A stretch of 64,000 nt of DNA. It comes from Affinundibacterium baiyunense. GTDB taxonomy: Bacteria > Pseudomonadota > Gammaproteobacteria > Burkholderiales > Burkholderiaceae_D. Location: assembly GCF_018139645.1 (NCBI RefSeq), contig NZ_JAGSPM010000002.1:248001-312000 (forward strand), written 5' to 3'. Position numbers and translations under genes: made by a program. Below the pieces are notes generated by a model. The model saw nothing but the letters and a program-made list of their open reading frames with translations. It made no database searches and was not told the origin of the DNA. Positions 45,463 through 54,964 of this stretch are shown here, one piece after another (the first letter of the stretch is position 1; each line of letters starts with the position of its first letter).

Positions 45463-47822
45463 CAAGATTTTTGCGGCAAGGTTTGGTGATTGGCGGCGTT
45501 CTGATGAGCGTCTTGTTGTTCATCTTGATGACAGCGACAGAAAACTCAAGTCGTTTTCGTGCAATCAATGAAAATCTGCCTTTGCTATTAATGGCGAATG
45601 CGGTGGTTGCTTGTGGTTTGTTAGCAATGGTAACCACCTTGCTGTGGCAATTGATACGCCGTTATCGTCAACGCGAATTTGGCTCGCGGATCATGACGCG
45701 ATTGGTGATTCTATTTGCGTTGACGGGGATTTTGCCGGGCTCTTTGATTTATCTGGTCTCAGTGCAATTCGTTACTCGTTCGATTGATTCGTGGTTTATC
45801 GTTAAGCTTGATCCCTTGCTAAATTCTGGTGTGAACTTAGGGCATACGGCTTTAGATTACACCTTAAAAGATCTCGAAGGTAAGGCACGCAGTATGGCGA
45901 ATCAACTTGCTGATATCGCTGATAGTTCGATGTCATCTTCTTTGCCTATCCGCTTATCTCGTTTGCGGGAACAAATGCAGGTGAAGGAAGCCACCATCGT
46001 AAGTCACCGTGGTCGTGTGATTGCGACATCCAACGAAAACCCAGGTGTATTGGTGCCGGAGTTACCCACCGCAGGAATGATACAAACGGTGCGTGCCGAA
46101 GGTAAGTATTCGCAATTTAGTAGTCATGTAGACCATGCTGGCGAAGACGCAACCCGTAATTTGTTCACAGAAGCACATCAACATACTAATACCGAAAACA
46201 GCAATCAAGAATTTTTGCGGGTGATTATTCCTCTGCAATCTTCGGGTATTGATTCTCGCTTTCAAAAAGAACGAAACTATCTACAAGTCATTCAAGCGGT
46301 TCCCGAATTACTAGATACGCAAGCAAAAGTATTTACCAACGCGATTGCAGAACATCGAGAGCGATCTTCAAGCCGTAATGGTTTGAAAAATATGTATTTA
46401 GTCACCTTAACTTTGCTGCTCCTGTTCGCGATTTTTGGAGCTATTACCGCTGCATTTTTTATCTCTGGTGAACTAGCTCGACCGTTATTATTATTGGCTG
46501 AAGGTACCAAAGCGGTCGCAGAAGGTAATTTGTCGCCCCGCCCTATCACTACCACTTCAGATGAATTAGGTAGTTTGACGCAGTCGTTTAATACGATGAC
46601 GCATCAATTATTTGAAGCCAGATCCGCGGTAGAAAAAAATCGTAATGAACTTGAAAACGCCAAGGCTTACTTAGAGTCGGTGTTAGGTAGTATGTCTGCC
46701 GGTGTGATGGTGTTAGATCAAAATGCTTGTCTGGTGAGTTGTAATCATTCCGTTGAGCGAATTTTACGACGCGCCTTGGATAAAGAAATCGGTAAACCTT
46801 TATCGCAGATTCAAGGACTGCAAGTATTTGCGGCAGCAATTGATAAAGCATTTTCAGAACAACATGCGCAATCAGCTGGCGGTCCTGAGCAAGAACATTG
46901 GCAACAACAAATCGAATTGCCTAGTTCGATTTTTGAAGGGATTAATGAAGCCGATAAATTAGTCGCCAATAGCGAAGAAGAAAAAGGCGTTACCTTATTA
47001 GCGCGCGGCTCACATCTACCAGTTAATTCCGGCGTAGGTTATGTGATTGTTTTCGACGATATTACGAACATTATTTCAGCGCAACGCTCGATTGCGTGGG
47101 GTGAGGTAGCGCGTCGATTAGCGCATGAAATCAAAAACCCCTTAACGCCAATTCAGTTGTCAGCAGAACGTTTGCAAATGAAATTGGTGGATAAATTGAA
47201 CGAGCTCGATGCACAATTTTTGAGTAAAAGTACGACCACCATCGTCAATCAAGTGACCTCGATGAAGCGGATGGTAGATGATTTCCGTGATTACGCCAAA
47301 ATACCGCAAGCAGTTTTGTCGAAGATTAATTTATCTGCCTTAATTGATGATGTTTTGCATTTATACTTATCAGGTGATGGACGCGATATTATTCACTTAC
47401 AAATCGCGAATGATTTGCCTTTAATCATGGGTGATGCGACTCAGATTCGCCAAGTCATACATAACTTGCTGCAAAATGCGCAGGATGCGGTGAGTGAAAA
47501 TGCAAAATCTGGACAGATTCCTCGTATCGATGTGATTGCTGAAATCGTTCATTACATTAGCGCTGATAAGACAGAGCGAGTCGCTGTACGTTTGTCAGTG
47601 ATCGATAATGGACCGGGGTTTTCCAATAAAATATTGGCTCGTGCGTTTGAGCCCTATGCCACTTCTAAACCGCGCGGTACAGGTTTAGGTTTGGCGATGG
47701 TGAAAAAAATTGTCGATGAACATGGCGGTAAGATCGATATTCAAAATCGAACTGATTCAAACGGTGCCAAAGTTTCGATTTTGCTGTTAAAGTTAGCACC
47801 AGATGTAAATACCTTAGTATGA
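45459..47822 (+). CDS. ntrY: NtrY-type sensor histidine kinase
   Basis: A 787-residue membrane-bound nitrogen-related sensor kinase. Four hydrophobic segments (two near residues 6-65, two near 79-105 and 308-332) bound a periplasmic domain; HAMP (about 330-385), a PAS domain (about 400-540), then HisKA with the phosphorylated histidine in EVARRLAHEIKNPLTPIQLSAERLQ and the HATPase (NLLQNAQDAVSENA, DNGPGFS, KPRGTGLGLAMVKKIV). It starts with GTG overlapping the DUF4390 stop by four bases. Its regulator is encoded 111 bases downstream. Confidence 0.93.
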   Translation: MTRFLRQGLVIGGVLMSVLLFILMTATENSSRFRAINENLPLLLMANAVVACGLLAMVTTLLWQLIRRYRQREFGSRIMTRLVILFALTGILPGSLIYLVSVQFVTRSIDSWFIVKLDPLLNSGVNLGHTALDYTLKDLEGKARSMANQLADIADSSMSSSLPIRLSRLREQMQVKEATIVSHRGRVIATSNENPGVLVPELPTAGMIQTVRAEGKYSQFSSHVDHAGEDATRNLFTEAHQHTNTENSNQEFLRVIIPLQSSGIDSRFQKERNYLQVIQAVPELLDTQAKVFTNAIAEHRERSSSRNGLKNMYLVTLTLLLLFAIFGAITAAFFISGELARPLLLLAEGTKAVAEGNLSPRPITTTSDELGSLTQSFNTMTHQLFEARSAVEKNRNELENAKAYLESVLGSMSAGVMVLDQNACLVSCNHSVERILRRALDKEIGKPLSQIQGLQVFAAAIDKAFSEQHAQSAGGPEQEHWQQQIELPSSIFEGINEADKLVANSEEEKGVTLLARGSHLPVNSGVGYVIVFDDITNIISAQRSIAWGEVARRLAHEIKNPLTPIQLSAERLQMKLVDKLNELDAQFLSKSTTTIVNQVTSMKRMVDDFRDYAKIPQAVLSKINLSALIDDVLHLYLSGDGRDIIHLQIANDLPLIMGDATQIRQVIHNLLQNAQDAVSENAKSGQIPRIDVIAEIVHYISADKTERVAVRLSVIDNGPGFSNKILARAFEPYATSKPRGTGLGLAMVKKIVDEHGGKIDIQNRTDSNGAKVSILLLKLAPDVNTLV

Positions 47823-47933
47823 TGCGAGGTTTGATCTCATCAAGATAAAACTAAGGTCAAAAATAGTTCAAGAGCTTCCTTAGAGAAGAATGACATCACG
47901 TAAATATAGCGGAGTAGGGTTTAGGGTAGATTT

Positions 47934-48656
47934 ATGGCAAACATATTAGTCGTCGATGACGAAATGGGAATTCGAGAGCTACTCTCGGAAATTTTGGGCG
48001 ATGAGGGACACGTCGTTCAATTAGCAGAAAATGCACAACAAGCTCGCGAAGCAAGAGCGCAATCGCGCCCTGACTTGGTTTTGTTAGATATTTGGATGCC
48101 TGATACCGATGGCGTGACTTTGCTAAAAGAGTGGCAGCGTGATGGTTTATTGACGATGCCAGTTATTATGATGTCGGGTCACGCGACGATTGATACTGCG
48201 GTTGAAGCGACCCGTATTGGCGCGCTCAATTTCTTAGAAAAACCAATTGCCCTGCAAAAGTTATTAAAAGCGGTACAGCAAGGATTGACCAGAAATATTG
48301 AAGTACCACGTCCAGTGGTGCCTGTTGCACGCGTCAATGTATCGGAAACGACCTCGAATGTCGTTGCTACTACACAGTTTTCAGCGACACCAGCCAACTA
48401 TGAAAATCGTGATTTCTCAATGGGAAATCACATGCTGCAGAACCATCAACATTCATTTAATAATTTATCTTTTGATTTGCCTTTACGCGAAGCGCGTGAT
48501 GCATTTGAACGAATTTATTTTGAATACCATCTGCATCGCGAAGGCGGAAGCATGACTCGCGTAGCTGAAAAAACCGGCTTAGAGCGTACCCATTTGTATC
48601 GTAAATTGAAGCAACTGGGCGTTGAATCTGTGAAATATGGTAAGCGTGGCGAGTAA
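47934..48656 (+). CDS. NtrX-like response regulator without AAA+ domain
   Basis: A 240-residue regulator. The receiver (about 1-120) has ILVVDDEMG, the phosphorylated aspartate in LVLLDIWMPDTDG, the NtrX-like MSGHATIDTAVEATRIGALNFLEKPI, and the C-terminal 45 residues form a Fis-type helix-turn-helix (EGGSMTRVAEKTGLERTHLYRKLKQLGVE). The middle is only about 75 residues of low-complexity linker, where classical NtrX has a sigma54-activating AAA+ domain of some 240 residues. It therefore cannot open sigma54 promoters by itself and is more like a PrrA/RegA-type regulator. GGGTAG precedes the ATG. Confidence 0.9.
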   Translation: MANILVVDDEMGIRELLSEILGDEGHVVQLAENAQQAREARAQSRPDLVLLDIWMPDTDGVTLLKEWQRDGLLTMPVIMMSGHATIDTAVEATRIGALNFLEKPIALQKLLKAVQQGLTRNIEVPRPVVPVARVNVSETTSNVVATTQFSATPANYENRDFSMGNHMLQNHQHSFNNLSFDLPLREARDAFERIYFEYHLHREGGSMTRVAEKTGLERTHLYRKLKQLGVESVKYGKRGE

Positions 48657-49047
48657 GCTTGAGTCAACTAAGCTAACCAAGTTAACCATTGTTGCTGGAG
48701 GTAGTTATTCTGAGCGGGAAGCTTGGATAACTACCGCGCTACAAAAACTCTGCGCTCAATCTGCTGCAGAGTATCAAAAATATGGTGTATTGCTAGAAGG
48801 ATTGCCAACGGGTTCAATGTCTTTGCAAGCATCATCAAACATCAAATTGGAACGGATCGCACCAGGCTGTTTTTGTTGTATCGGCCAGATTGCCATGCGT
48901 GTGACCTTAAATCGCTTATTGCGCCAAGGGCTTAGTCATTTGTTTATCGCTATGAACGATGCAGAACATTTACCCGCACTTAATACTTCCTTATCAAGCC
49001 CAACTTACGCGAGCATTTTGCAGCGCGAAAATGAAATAATACTTTGA
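48637..49047 (+). CDS. short CobW/G3E-like protein with CxCC motif
   Basis: A 136-residue protein that resembles only the first part of COG0523/CobW GTPases. It has a weak P-loop-like segment (TIVAGGSYSEREAW, lacking the GKT lysine) and the metal-site motif IAPGCFCCIGQIAMRVTLNRLLRQG, and it ends before the Walker B and C-terminal domains. So it probably binds metal but not GTP. It overlaps the end of the ntrX-like gene by 20 bases, so translation is likely coupled. I do not know its role. Confidence 0.7.
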   Translation: MVSVASKLESTKLTKLTIVAGGSYSEREAWITTALQKLCAQSAAEYQKYGVLLEGLPTGSMSLQASSNIKLERIAPGCFCCIGQIAMRVTLNRLLRQGLSHLFIAMNDAEHLPALNTSLSSPTYASILQRENEIIL

Positions 49048-49175
49048 GCTAAAGTTCAGCCATTTCCTTGCCGTAACTATTCATACGGAGGCAGCTTCGT
49101 CTAGCCTCCAAAAATCGATCAAAAGCACCTTGGTTTGTTCTTGAATAGAGATAAATACCAGCGAGGAAGAACAAA

Positions 49176-49433
49176 ATGAATATTATTTATAACAGCGACC
49201 AATACAGCGTGGTCGAGTTTGGTGCACAAACAGATCATGAAGTATTACGTTTTGGTGGATACGAAATTACCGATAAATCCGTGCGCCGTGAATGCTTTAT
49301 TGGTGGGATTCAGGCCGAGACCTTCCGTCACGATGTACAAGAATTGATTTCAAATGAGCCTAGCATAGAAGAAATTGACGAGTTTCTTGCTAAATTTGAC
49401 TCCTATATGGGACAGGCTGTTTTGCTGCACTAA
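49176..49433 (+). CDS. DUF3567 family protein
   Basis: An 85-residue cytoplasmic protein of the Burkholderiales-specific DUF3567 family: MNIIYNSDQYSVVEFGAQ at the start and YEITDKSVRRECFIGGIQAETFRHDVQELI in the middle, ending in an acidic helix (SIEEIDEFLAKFDSYM). Function unknown. GAGGAAGAA precedes the ATG and a strong terminator follows. Confidence 0.9.
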   Translation: MNIIYNSDQYSVVEFGAQTDHEVLRFGGYEITDKSVRRECFIGGIQAETFRHDVQELISNEPSIEEIDEFLAKFDSYMGQAVLLH

Positions 49434-49457
49434 AATCCCATTTCTTCTCGAATAATC

Positions 49458-49495
49458 AACAGCGCTAATTGAAAAATTAGCGCTGTTTTCTTTTG
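49458..49495 (+). terminator. terminator after DUF3567
   Basis: A perfect 13-bp stem (AACAGCGCTAATT/AATTAGCGCTGTT) closed by GAAA and followed by a T-rich tail. Confidence 0.92.
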
Positions 49496-49529
49496 CTTAA
49501 TTGAATCGTAACTTGTTGCGGCGAAAAAA

Positions 49530-49554
49530 AACCCGCTAGCCTAGGCTGCGGGTT
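49530..49554. other. palindrome-containing hairpin
   Basis: AACCCGC/GCGGGTT enclose the 10-base palindrome AGCCTAGGCT. A run of eight A residues precedes it, so on the minus strand it would look like a terminator, but no minus-strand gene ends here. Confidence 0.5.
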
Positions 49555-49906
49555 AAGTCCAAACCTTTAGGAGGTGTTGGAGGAGACAGGAGTTACTTTA
49601 TCGCAGTGCAGCAAATAAGTCTGCTTGATTTTTCGTATACCAGATATAAACCAAATATATATCTTGAATTTTTATTGTTCATTCAGCTATTTTCTTTAAT
49701 TGTTTTTAATTTTCTGTCTATTTTCTTTATCTTTCATCTAGCATCTTGGCTTTCGCATTTCTATTTGTTTCTACCGCCGCTTCTATCGCCCAATTTTCCG
49801 CGCCTTGCTACTTCCTTGATGTCATCCATCTTAAGCCGCATTGTTTTTAAGGGAAATGCTTTACACTTTAGCTCTGTATTCGCATAAAAGCAGTCTGGAG
49901 AAAAGC

Positions 49907-51100
49907 ATGAAACTATTTGACCCTATTCTACAATTCCAACAAGAAATCCAAGCAATTCGGCGAGATATCCATGCACATCCTGAATTGTGTTTTGAAGAAT
50001 TTCGCACAGCTGATGTGGTTGCGCAAAAGCTTGAGGAATGGGGAATTCCTGTGATTCGCGGTATGGCTGGCACTGGTGTGGTCGGCGTGATTCAGCGCGG
50101 TTCTAGCTCGCGTGCTTTGGGTTTGCGTGCGGATATGGATGCCTTGCCTATGCAAGAGATCAATCAGTTTTCTCATACATCAAAACATCCAGGAAAAATG
50201 CACGCATGCGGTCATGATGGACATACGGCGATGCTGTTGGGCGCTGCGCGTTATTTACAGCAAGCTGGCGATTTTGATGGCACGGTTTATGTGATTTTCC
50301 AGCCAGCTGAAGAAGGCGGTGGCGGTGCACGTCGTATGATTGAAGATGGCTTGTTTACGAAATGCCCGATGGATGCGGTATTTGGTATGCATAATTGGCC
50401 AGGAATTGCGGCTGGTCAATTCGCTGTGAAGACAGGCGGGATGATGGCTTCTTCCAACGAGTTTGAAGTGACTGTAATTGGAAAAGGCGCTCACGCAGCA
50501 CAACCGCAAAAAGGCATTGATCCAGTCATGATCGCAGTCCAAATTGCGCAAAGTTGGCAAACCATCGTTAGCCGTAATGTCAATCCTTTAGAACCCGCCG
50601 TATTATCTTTAACCCAGATTCATTCGGGTAGCGCGACCAATGTGATTCCTGATGAGGCTAAATTAATAGGCACCGTCAGAACCTTTAGCACTGATGCACT
50701 CGATTTAATTGAACGGCGCATGGAGACCATCACAAGATCAACGGCAGAGGCTTTTGATGCACAAATAGAATTCAAGTTTCAGCGCAACTATCCGCCATTA
50801 ATCAATCATGTGAATGAAACCGAATTTGCGATACAGGTAATGCGCGACTTGGTAGGTAGTGATCATGTCGAGACCCAAGTCGAAGCGACGATGGGGGCAG
50901 AAGATTTCGCCTACATGTTGCAAGCCAAGCCTGGCTGTTATGTGTTCTTAGGAAATGGTACGGGCGATCATCGCAGCGCTGGTCACGGTTTAGGACCATG
51001 CAATCTACATAATCCAAGTTATGATTTTAATGATGACTTGTTACCAATTGGCGCGAGTTATTGGGTCGCTTTGACACAAGCATTTTTGAAAGCTAAATAA
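49907..51100 (+). CDS. M20-family amidohydrolase (hippurate hydrolase type)
   Basis: A 397-residue cytoplasmic metallo-amidohydrolase of the M20D group, which includes hippurate hydrolase and N-acyl-amino-acid deacylases. Metal ligands and motifs are visible: IRRDIHAHPELCFEEFRTADVV, LRADMDALPMQE, KMHACGHDGHTAMLLGAAR, FQPAEEGGGGARRMIEDGL, MHNWPG and GAEDFAYMLQAKPGCYVFLGNG. The ATG at 49907 has GGAG six bases upstream; a longer frame to 49841 is not supported. The substrate within the family cannot be chosen from sequence. Confidence 0.92.
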   Translation: MKLFDPILQFQQEIQAIRRDIHAHPELCFEEFRTADVVAQKLEEWGIPVIRGMAGTGVVGVIQRGSSSRALGLRADMDALPMQEINQFSHTSKHPGKMHACGHDGHTAMLLGAARYLQQAGDFDGTVYVIFQPAEEGGGGARRMIEDGLFTKCPMDAVFGMHNWPGIAAGQFAVKTGGMMASSNEFEVTVIGKGAHAAQPQKGIDPVMIAVQIAQSWQTIVSRNVNPLEPAVLSLTQIHSGSATNVIPDEAKLIGTVRTFSTDALDLIERRMETITRSTAEAFDAQIEFKFQRNYPPLINHVNETEFAIQVMRDLVGSDHVETQVEATMGAEDFAYMLQAKPGCYVFLGNGTGDHRSAGHGLGPCNLHNPSYDFNDDLLPIGASYWVALTQAFLKAK

Positions 51101-51190
51101 AATCGTATTGCTCAAGCTCAGTTGTATAGAAGTTTAAGCTTGTCCTTGTTGAGGGACGTGCACTTTAAATTTCTCCATAAAATTTTCAAT

Positions 51191-51231
51191 AAAAAAGCCA
51201 GCGTATTCAATAGAGATACGCTGGCTTTTTT
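51191..51231. terminator. bidirectional terminator between the M20 and chemoreceptor genes
   Basis: A 16-bp stem AAAAAAGCCAGCGTAT/ATACGCTGGCTTTTTT with a nine-base loop. The terminal A/T runs give a U-tail on both strands. Confidence 0.93.
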
Positions 51232-51255
51232 GGCTAGAAGTGCTAGTAGTTCAAT

Positions 51256-52911
51256 TTAAAACTCTTCCCAATCATCGTTTGCTTTTTCCGTTTTGGTATT
51301 GCTTGATGACGGTGTCGCGGCGATTCTGACTGGCGACGCTTTGCTGCTTGATTTGACTGGTGCGGCACGACTGGCTGGTTTGGCCGAGCTGTGTATGTTA
51401 TTCAATTTGAAGACGTCCAAAGCTTTGGTTAACAAATCCGCTTGTTCTTCCAATGACTCTGCAGCCGCCGCAGCTTCTTCAACCAATGCTGCATTTTGCT
51501 GCGTCATTTCATCCATTTGATTAATTGCGGAACCAATCTCTTGAATGCCGGTACTTTGTTCCTGACTTGCTGCGGTAATTTCCGACATAATGTCACTGAC
51601 GCGGCGAACAGACGCAACAATTTCTTCCATGGTCTGGCCTGCCTGATCGACTAGAGTAGAGCCGGTCGCAACTTTATCAACTGAGTCACCAATCAAGGTT
51701 TTGATTTCTTTTGCCGCTGCCGCGCTACGTTGTGCCAGACTGCGAACCTCGGACGCAACCACCGCAAAACCACGACCTTGTTCACCTGCCCGAGCTGCCT
51801 CAACCGCTGCATTCAAGGCCAAAATATTGGTTTGGAATGCAATGCCATCGATCACGCTAATAATGTCGACGATTTTCTTAGACGATTGATTAATGTCATC
51901 CATTGTTGTGACGACTTGGCTAACTACATCACCACCCTTCACCGCCACTTCTGACGCGGTTTGCACCATTTTGTTTGCTTGACGGGCATTGTCCGCATTT
52001 TGTTTAACCGTTTCGGTCATGGTTTCCATTGAGCTAGACGTTTCTTCTAAGCTGCTGGCTTGTGATTCAGTACGAGAGGACAAATCTGTATTGCCCGAGG
52101 CGATTTCTGCACTTGCTACTTTGATCGTTTCGGCTGAAGTCTTAATTTCAGAAACCATGTTTTGCAAACGGCTTTGCATTTCAGCGAGTGCCGCCAACAA
52201 GCTGCTTGTGTCGCCTCGTTCGACCTCAATATGCATGGTCAAATCGCCAGACGCCACAGCAGAAGCAATCTCTTGTGCGTATTCTGGCTCGCCACCTAAT
52301 TGCGCCCATACGGTACGAATGATGAAGTAGGAGACAACACCAAGTACTAGAATCACGATCAAACCGGCAATAATCACTGTCCATAATACACGGCTCACAT
52401 TATCTGCACTACGATCAACGCCGGCAGTGAACTGCGCTTGTGCTGTATCAACAGTTTTCTTTAAATCGTCTTCTAGCACTTTTAATGAGGATTGCATTTG
52501 TCCAATCGCCGCTTGCGGATCACCTTGATCGACCCCGAGCATAATCTTGGCAACCGAAATCGCTGGCGTGTAATACGCATCAAATTCTTTTCCTAAGCGA
52601 TCGCCTAAGGCTTGCTGACCCGGTAGGCTGGCGAGATTCTTAAATTTCTCTTTGACTTTCTTCGCGCGCTCGGCAATAGCATCAAGACCTTTCTTATCAT
52701 CCTCACCAACGGCTTGTTTGAGTGCGTCGACAATGCCCTGAACATCCGCTTGGATATTTTTTGATCGGTCTAGTACCGGATAATCAATCGTTTCCGTCGT
52801 TTTGATGGATTTCATCGCCGTTGTCGAAAAATAGACACTGGCTGCAATACCAACACCAAAAATCACGGTCGCGATGACAGGAAGGGCCCAAATTCTGCGT
52901 TTGATACTCAT
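51256..52911 (-). CDS. methyl-accepting chemotaxis protein
   Basis: A 551-residue chemoreceptor. One membrane helix at residues 9-30, a helical periplasmic domain of about 150 residues, a second helix near 178-200, HAMP (about 200-250) and a long cytoplasmic coiled coil with the invariant hairpin tip ([47 protein letters not shown] in pieces). The last residues DDWEEF form the kind of C-terminal pentapeptide that tethers CheR and CheB in high-abundance receptors. The ligand is unknown. No other che gene is nearby. Confidence 0.95.
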   Translation of the reverse strand: MSIKRRIWALPVIATVIFGVGIAASVYFSTTAMKSIKTTETIDYPVLDRSKNIQADVQGIVDALKQAVGEDDKKGLDAIAERAKKVKEKFKNLASLPGQQALGDRLGKEFDAYYTPAISVAKIMLGVDQGDPQAAIGQMQSSLKVLEDDLKKTVDTAQAQFTAGVDRSADNVSRVLWTVIIAGLIVILVLGVVSYFIIRTVWAQLGGEPEYAQEIASAVASGDLTMHIEVERGDTSSLLAALAEMQSRLQNMVSEIKTSAETIKVASAEIASGNTDLSSRTESQASSLEETSSSMETMTETVKQNADNARQANKMVQTASEVAVKGGDVVSQVVTTMDDINQSSKKIVDIISVIDGIAFQTNILALNAAVEAARAGEQGRGFAVVASEVRSLAQRSAAAAKEIKTLIGDSVDKVATGSTLVDQAGQTMEEIVASVRRVSDIMSEITAASQEQSTGIQEIGSAINQMDEMTQQNAALVEEAAAAAESLEEQADLLTKALDVFKLNNIHSSAKPASRAAPVKSSSKASPVRIAATPSSSNTKTEKANDDWEEF

Positions 52912-53157
52912 GTAGAAACCTCGACTTATGTTGTAAAAAACTGTCGGCGTCTATCGTTTTCCGACCTTAGCTAACAAGCTGCACAATCGTATTTCGTGAA
53001 AAAGAGAATTTGCTTAGTTTATTTCTGCTTAGAAAAAGAGAATTGAAGCGAGCGAGAAGGCGAATAATAGTTGCGGTAATGTGTGCCTTGTGTACTTACC
53101 GTTAAGTAACAGTGTAAGCCAAAGTTTTGAAAATTGCGAAGCTCTTGTTGTTGGAAG

Positions 53158-54684
53158 TTAATGTTCACGCAAAGCACGTCGATACTGTATCGCTTCCGCC
53201 ACATGCGCCGGTAATATACTTGGAGAGTTTGCCAGATCTGCAATGCTGCGGGCAACTTTTAATACGCGGTGATAGGCGCGTGCCGACCAATTTAATTTCA
53301 GCATCGCACTACGTAGCAATTGTTCTGTGGCTGCGTCGGCTGTGCAAAACAAATCGATTTCTTTGGTGTCGAGTAGATTATTGGGTTTGCCTTGCCTGTT
53401 GATTTGCCGATGAAATGCTGATTCGACACGAGCTTGAATAGCTGCATTATTCTCACTTTGATGAGAAGCAAATAATTCATCTTGTGGCAGCGCTTGTACG
53501 ACAATTTGCATATCAATGCGATCAATTAACGGGCCTGAAATTTTTCCTTGATATCGCAACACGGCATCCGGCGTACAACGGCACTTATTATTACTATGAC
53601 CGAAGTAGCCGCATGGGCAAGGGTTCATTGCCGCAATTAACTGAAAGCGTGCAGGAAAACTAGCTTGTTTGGCAGCGCGCGAAATATGAATTTGCCCTGA
53701 CTCCAAAGGTTCGCGTAATACCTCTAATACTTTGCGGTCAAACTCTGGTAATTCATCTAAAAAAAGTACGCCATGATGCGCTAAAGATATCTCTCCAGGT
53801 CGAGGTGTTCCACCACCACCGACCAGCGCGACTGCAGAAGCAGTATGGTGCGGGTTGCGATAGGGGCGTTGCTTCCACCTTGCTAAGCTAAAGCCATTAC
53901 TGAGGGATTGCACTGCGGCAGATTCAAGCGCTTCTTGGTCTGTCATGCCAGGTAAGATTCCGGGAAAACGGCTCGCCAGCATGGATTTACCTGTTCCTGG
54001 TGGCCCCATTAGCAAGATACTGTGCCGCCCTGCCGCCGCTACTTCTAGGGCGCGTTTGGCTTGGGTTTGCGCTTTCACATCGCTGAAATCAGGATAGCAA
54101 ATTGTATTTTTATGTGGCTGACTTTGATGCGGTGAAATTTTCGAATCTGGATCACGTGCTGCAAAATGGGCGCAGACTTGTAGCAAAGATTCGGCGGGAT
54201 AGATTTTTGCATCACTGACTAATGCTGCTTCCTCAGCATTTTGTTTTGGAAGCATAAATGCGCGTGCTGCGGTTTGATTGCGCTGCGCACTTTTGCAAAT
54301 CGCGAAAGTCATCGCAAGCGCACCGCGGATAGGTCTTAGTTCGCCAGAGAGTGATAATTCGCCAGCAAACTCATACTGATCTAAAGCATCATCTGGAATT
54401 TGACCTGATGCTGCCAAAATTCCTAAGGCGATTGGTAGGTCAAAGCGTCCCGATTCTTTGGGTAAATCAGCGGGAGCTAAGTTGACGGTAATACGCTGCG
54501 CTGGAAAATCAAAACGGGCGTTTTGTAACGCGGCTCGAACCCGATCTTTGGATTCTTTAACTTCGGTTTCAGGTAAGCCAACGATCGTAAATGCGGGTAG
54601 ACCATTTGCAAGATGGACTTCGACAGTGACTTCTGGTGCATCCATGCCATTTAAGGCGCGACTTTTAAGAACTGCGAGTGCCAT
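53158..54684 (-). CDS. YifB/ComM-family AAA+ ATPase
   Basis: A 508-residue Mg-chelatase-like AAA+ protein. N-terminal Lon-type ChlI domain (VEVHLANGLPAFTIVGLPETEVKESKDRVRAAL), Walker A GPPGTGKSMLASRFPGILPG near 230, Walker B VLFLDELPEF near 310, the zinc-like cysteine cluster AMNPCPCGYFGHSNNKCRCTPD, and the C-terminal ATPase domain. In transformable bacteria its orthologue ComM is a branch-migration helicase that aids recombination of incoming DNA. Preceded on the same strand by ubiK with 37 bases between. Confidence 0.93.
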   Translation of the reverse strand: MALAVLKSRALNGMDAPEVTVEVHLANGLPAFTIVGLPETEVKESKDRVRAALQNARFDFPAQRITVNLAPADLPKESGRFDLPIALGILAASGQIPDDALDQYEFAGELSLSGELRPIRGALAMTFAICKSAQRNQTAARAFMLPKQNAEEAALVSDAKIYPAESLLQVCAHFAARDPDSKISPHQSQPHKNTICYPDFSDVKAQTQAKRALEVAAAGRHSILLMGPPGTGKSMLASRFPGILPGMTDQEALESAAVQSLSNGFSLARWKQRPYRNPHHTASAVALVGGGGTPRPGEISLAHHGVLFLDELPEFDRKVLEVLREPLESGQIHISRAAKQASFPARFQLIAAMNPCPCGYFGHSNNKCRCTPDAVLRYQGKISGPLIDRIDMQIVVQALPQDELFASHQSENNAAIQARVESAFHRQINRQGKPNNLLDTKEIDLFCTADAATEQLLRSAMLKLNWSARAYHRVLKVARSIADLANSPSILPAHVAEAIQYRRALREH

Positions 54685-54721
54685 CCTGTTTGCTTATCCC
54701 ATAATAGAGACGAGCGTGCTG

Positions 54722-54964
54722 CTATTCGTCTCGTAATTGTGCTTCCAATTCAGCAATCCGTAACTCCAAAGCTTCGAGTTTGCTGCGCGTTTTTGCTAAC
54801 ACCTGCGCCTGAATATCAAATTCTTCACGTGTGACCAAATCGAGTTTGGCAAAACCTTGGGCCATCATCGCCTTCAGGTTTTTTTCAATATCTTTAGCAG
54901 GTGAGTTTTCTAAAGCCTGTTGCATCTTGGCTTGCATATCATTAAAAAATTGATTCGGTTCCAT
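54722..54964 (-). CDS. ubiK: UbiK-family accessory factor
   Basis: An 80-residue coiled-coil protein of the BMFP/UbiK (YqiC) family that assists ubiquinone synthesis. It starts MEPNQFFNDMQAKMQQALENSPAKDIEKNLKAMMAQGFAKLDLVTREEFDIQ in pieces and ends in the predicted trimeric coiled coil LAKTRSKLEALELRIAELEAQL. Length matches the family. Confidence 0.9.
   Translation of the reverse strand: MEPNQFFNDMQAKMQQALENSPAKDIEKNLKAMMAQGFAKLDLVTREEFDIQAQVLAKTRSKLEALELRIAELEAQLRDE

Larger units (their letters stand above)
49434..49906. other. long intergenic region downstream of DUF3567
   Basis: After a terminator and a second hairpin it continues with a T-rich plus strand (about 49606-49860). A hydrophobic 93-codon frame at 49606-49887 begins with GTG and has the composition of a T-rich shadow, so I do not call it. 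No transcription signal for the M20 gene is obvious apart from its ribosome binding site. Confidence 0.5.

Noticed and set aside
48637-49047. pseudogene reading of the CobW-like protein
   Set aside because: The frame is clean, is coupled to the upstream gene and ends with an ordinary stop codon, and there is no visible remnant of the missing domains downstream, so I keep it as a short gene.
49606-49887. 93-codon hydrophobic frame upstream of the M20 gene
   Set aside because: It starts with GTG, lies in T-rich DNA that gives Phe/Leu-rich frames by composition, and runs into the M20 start region.
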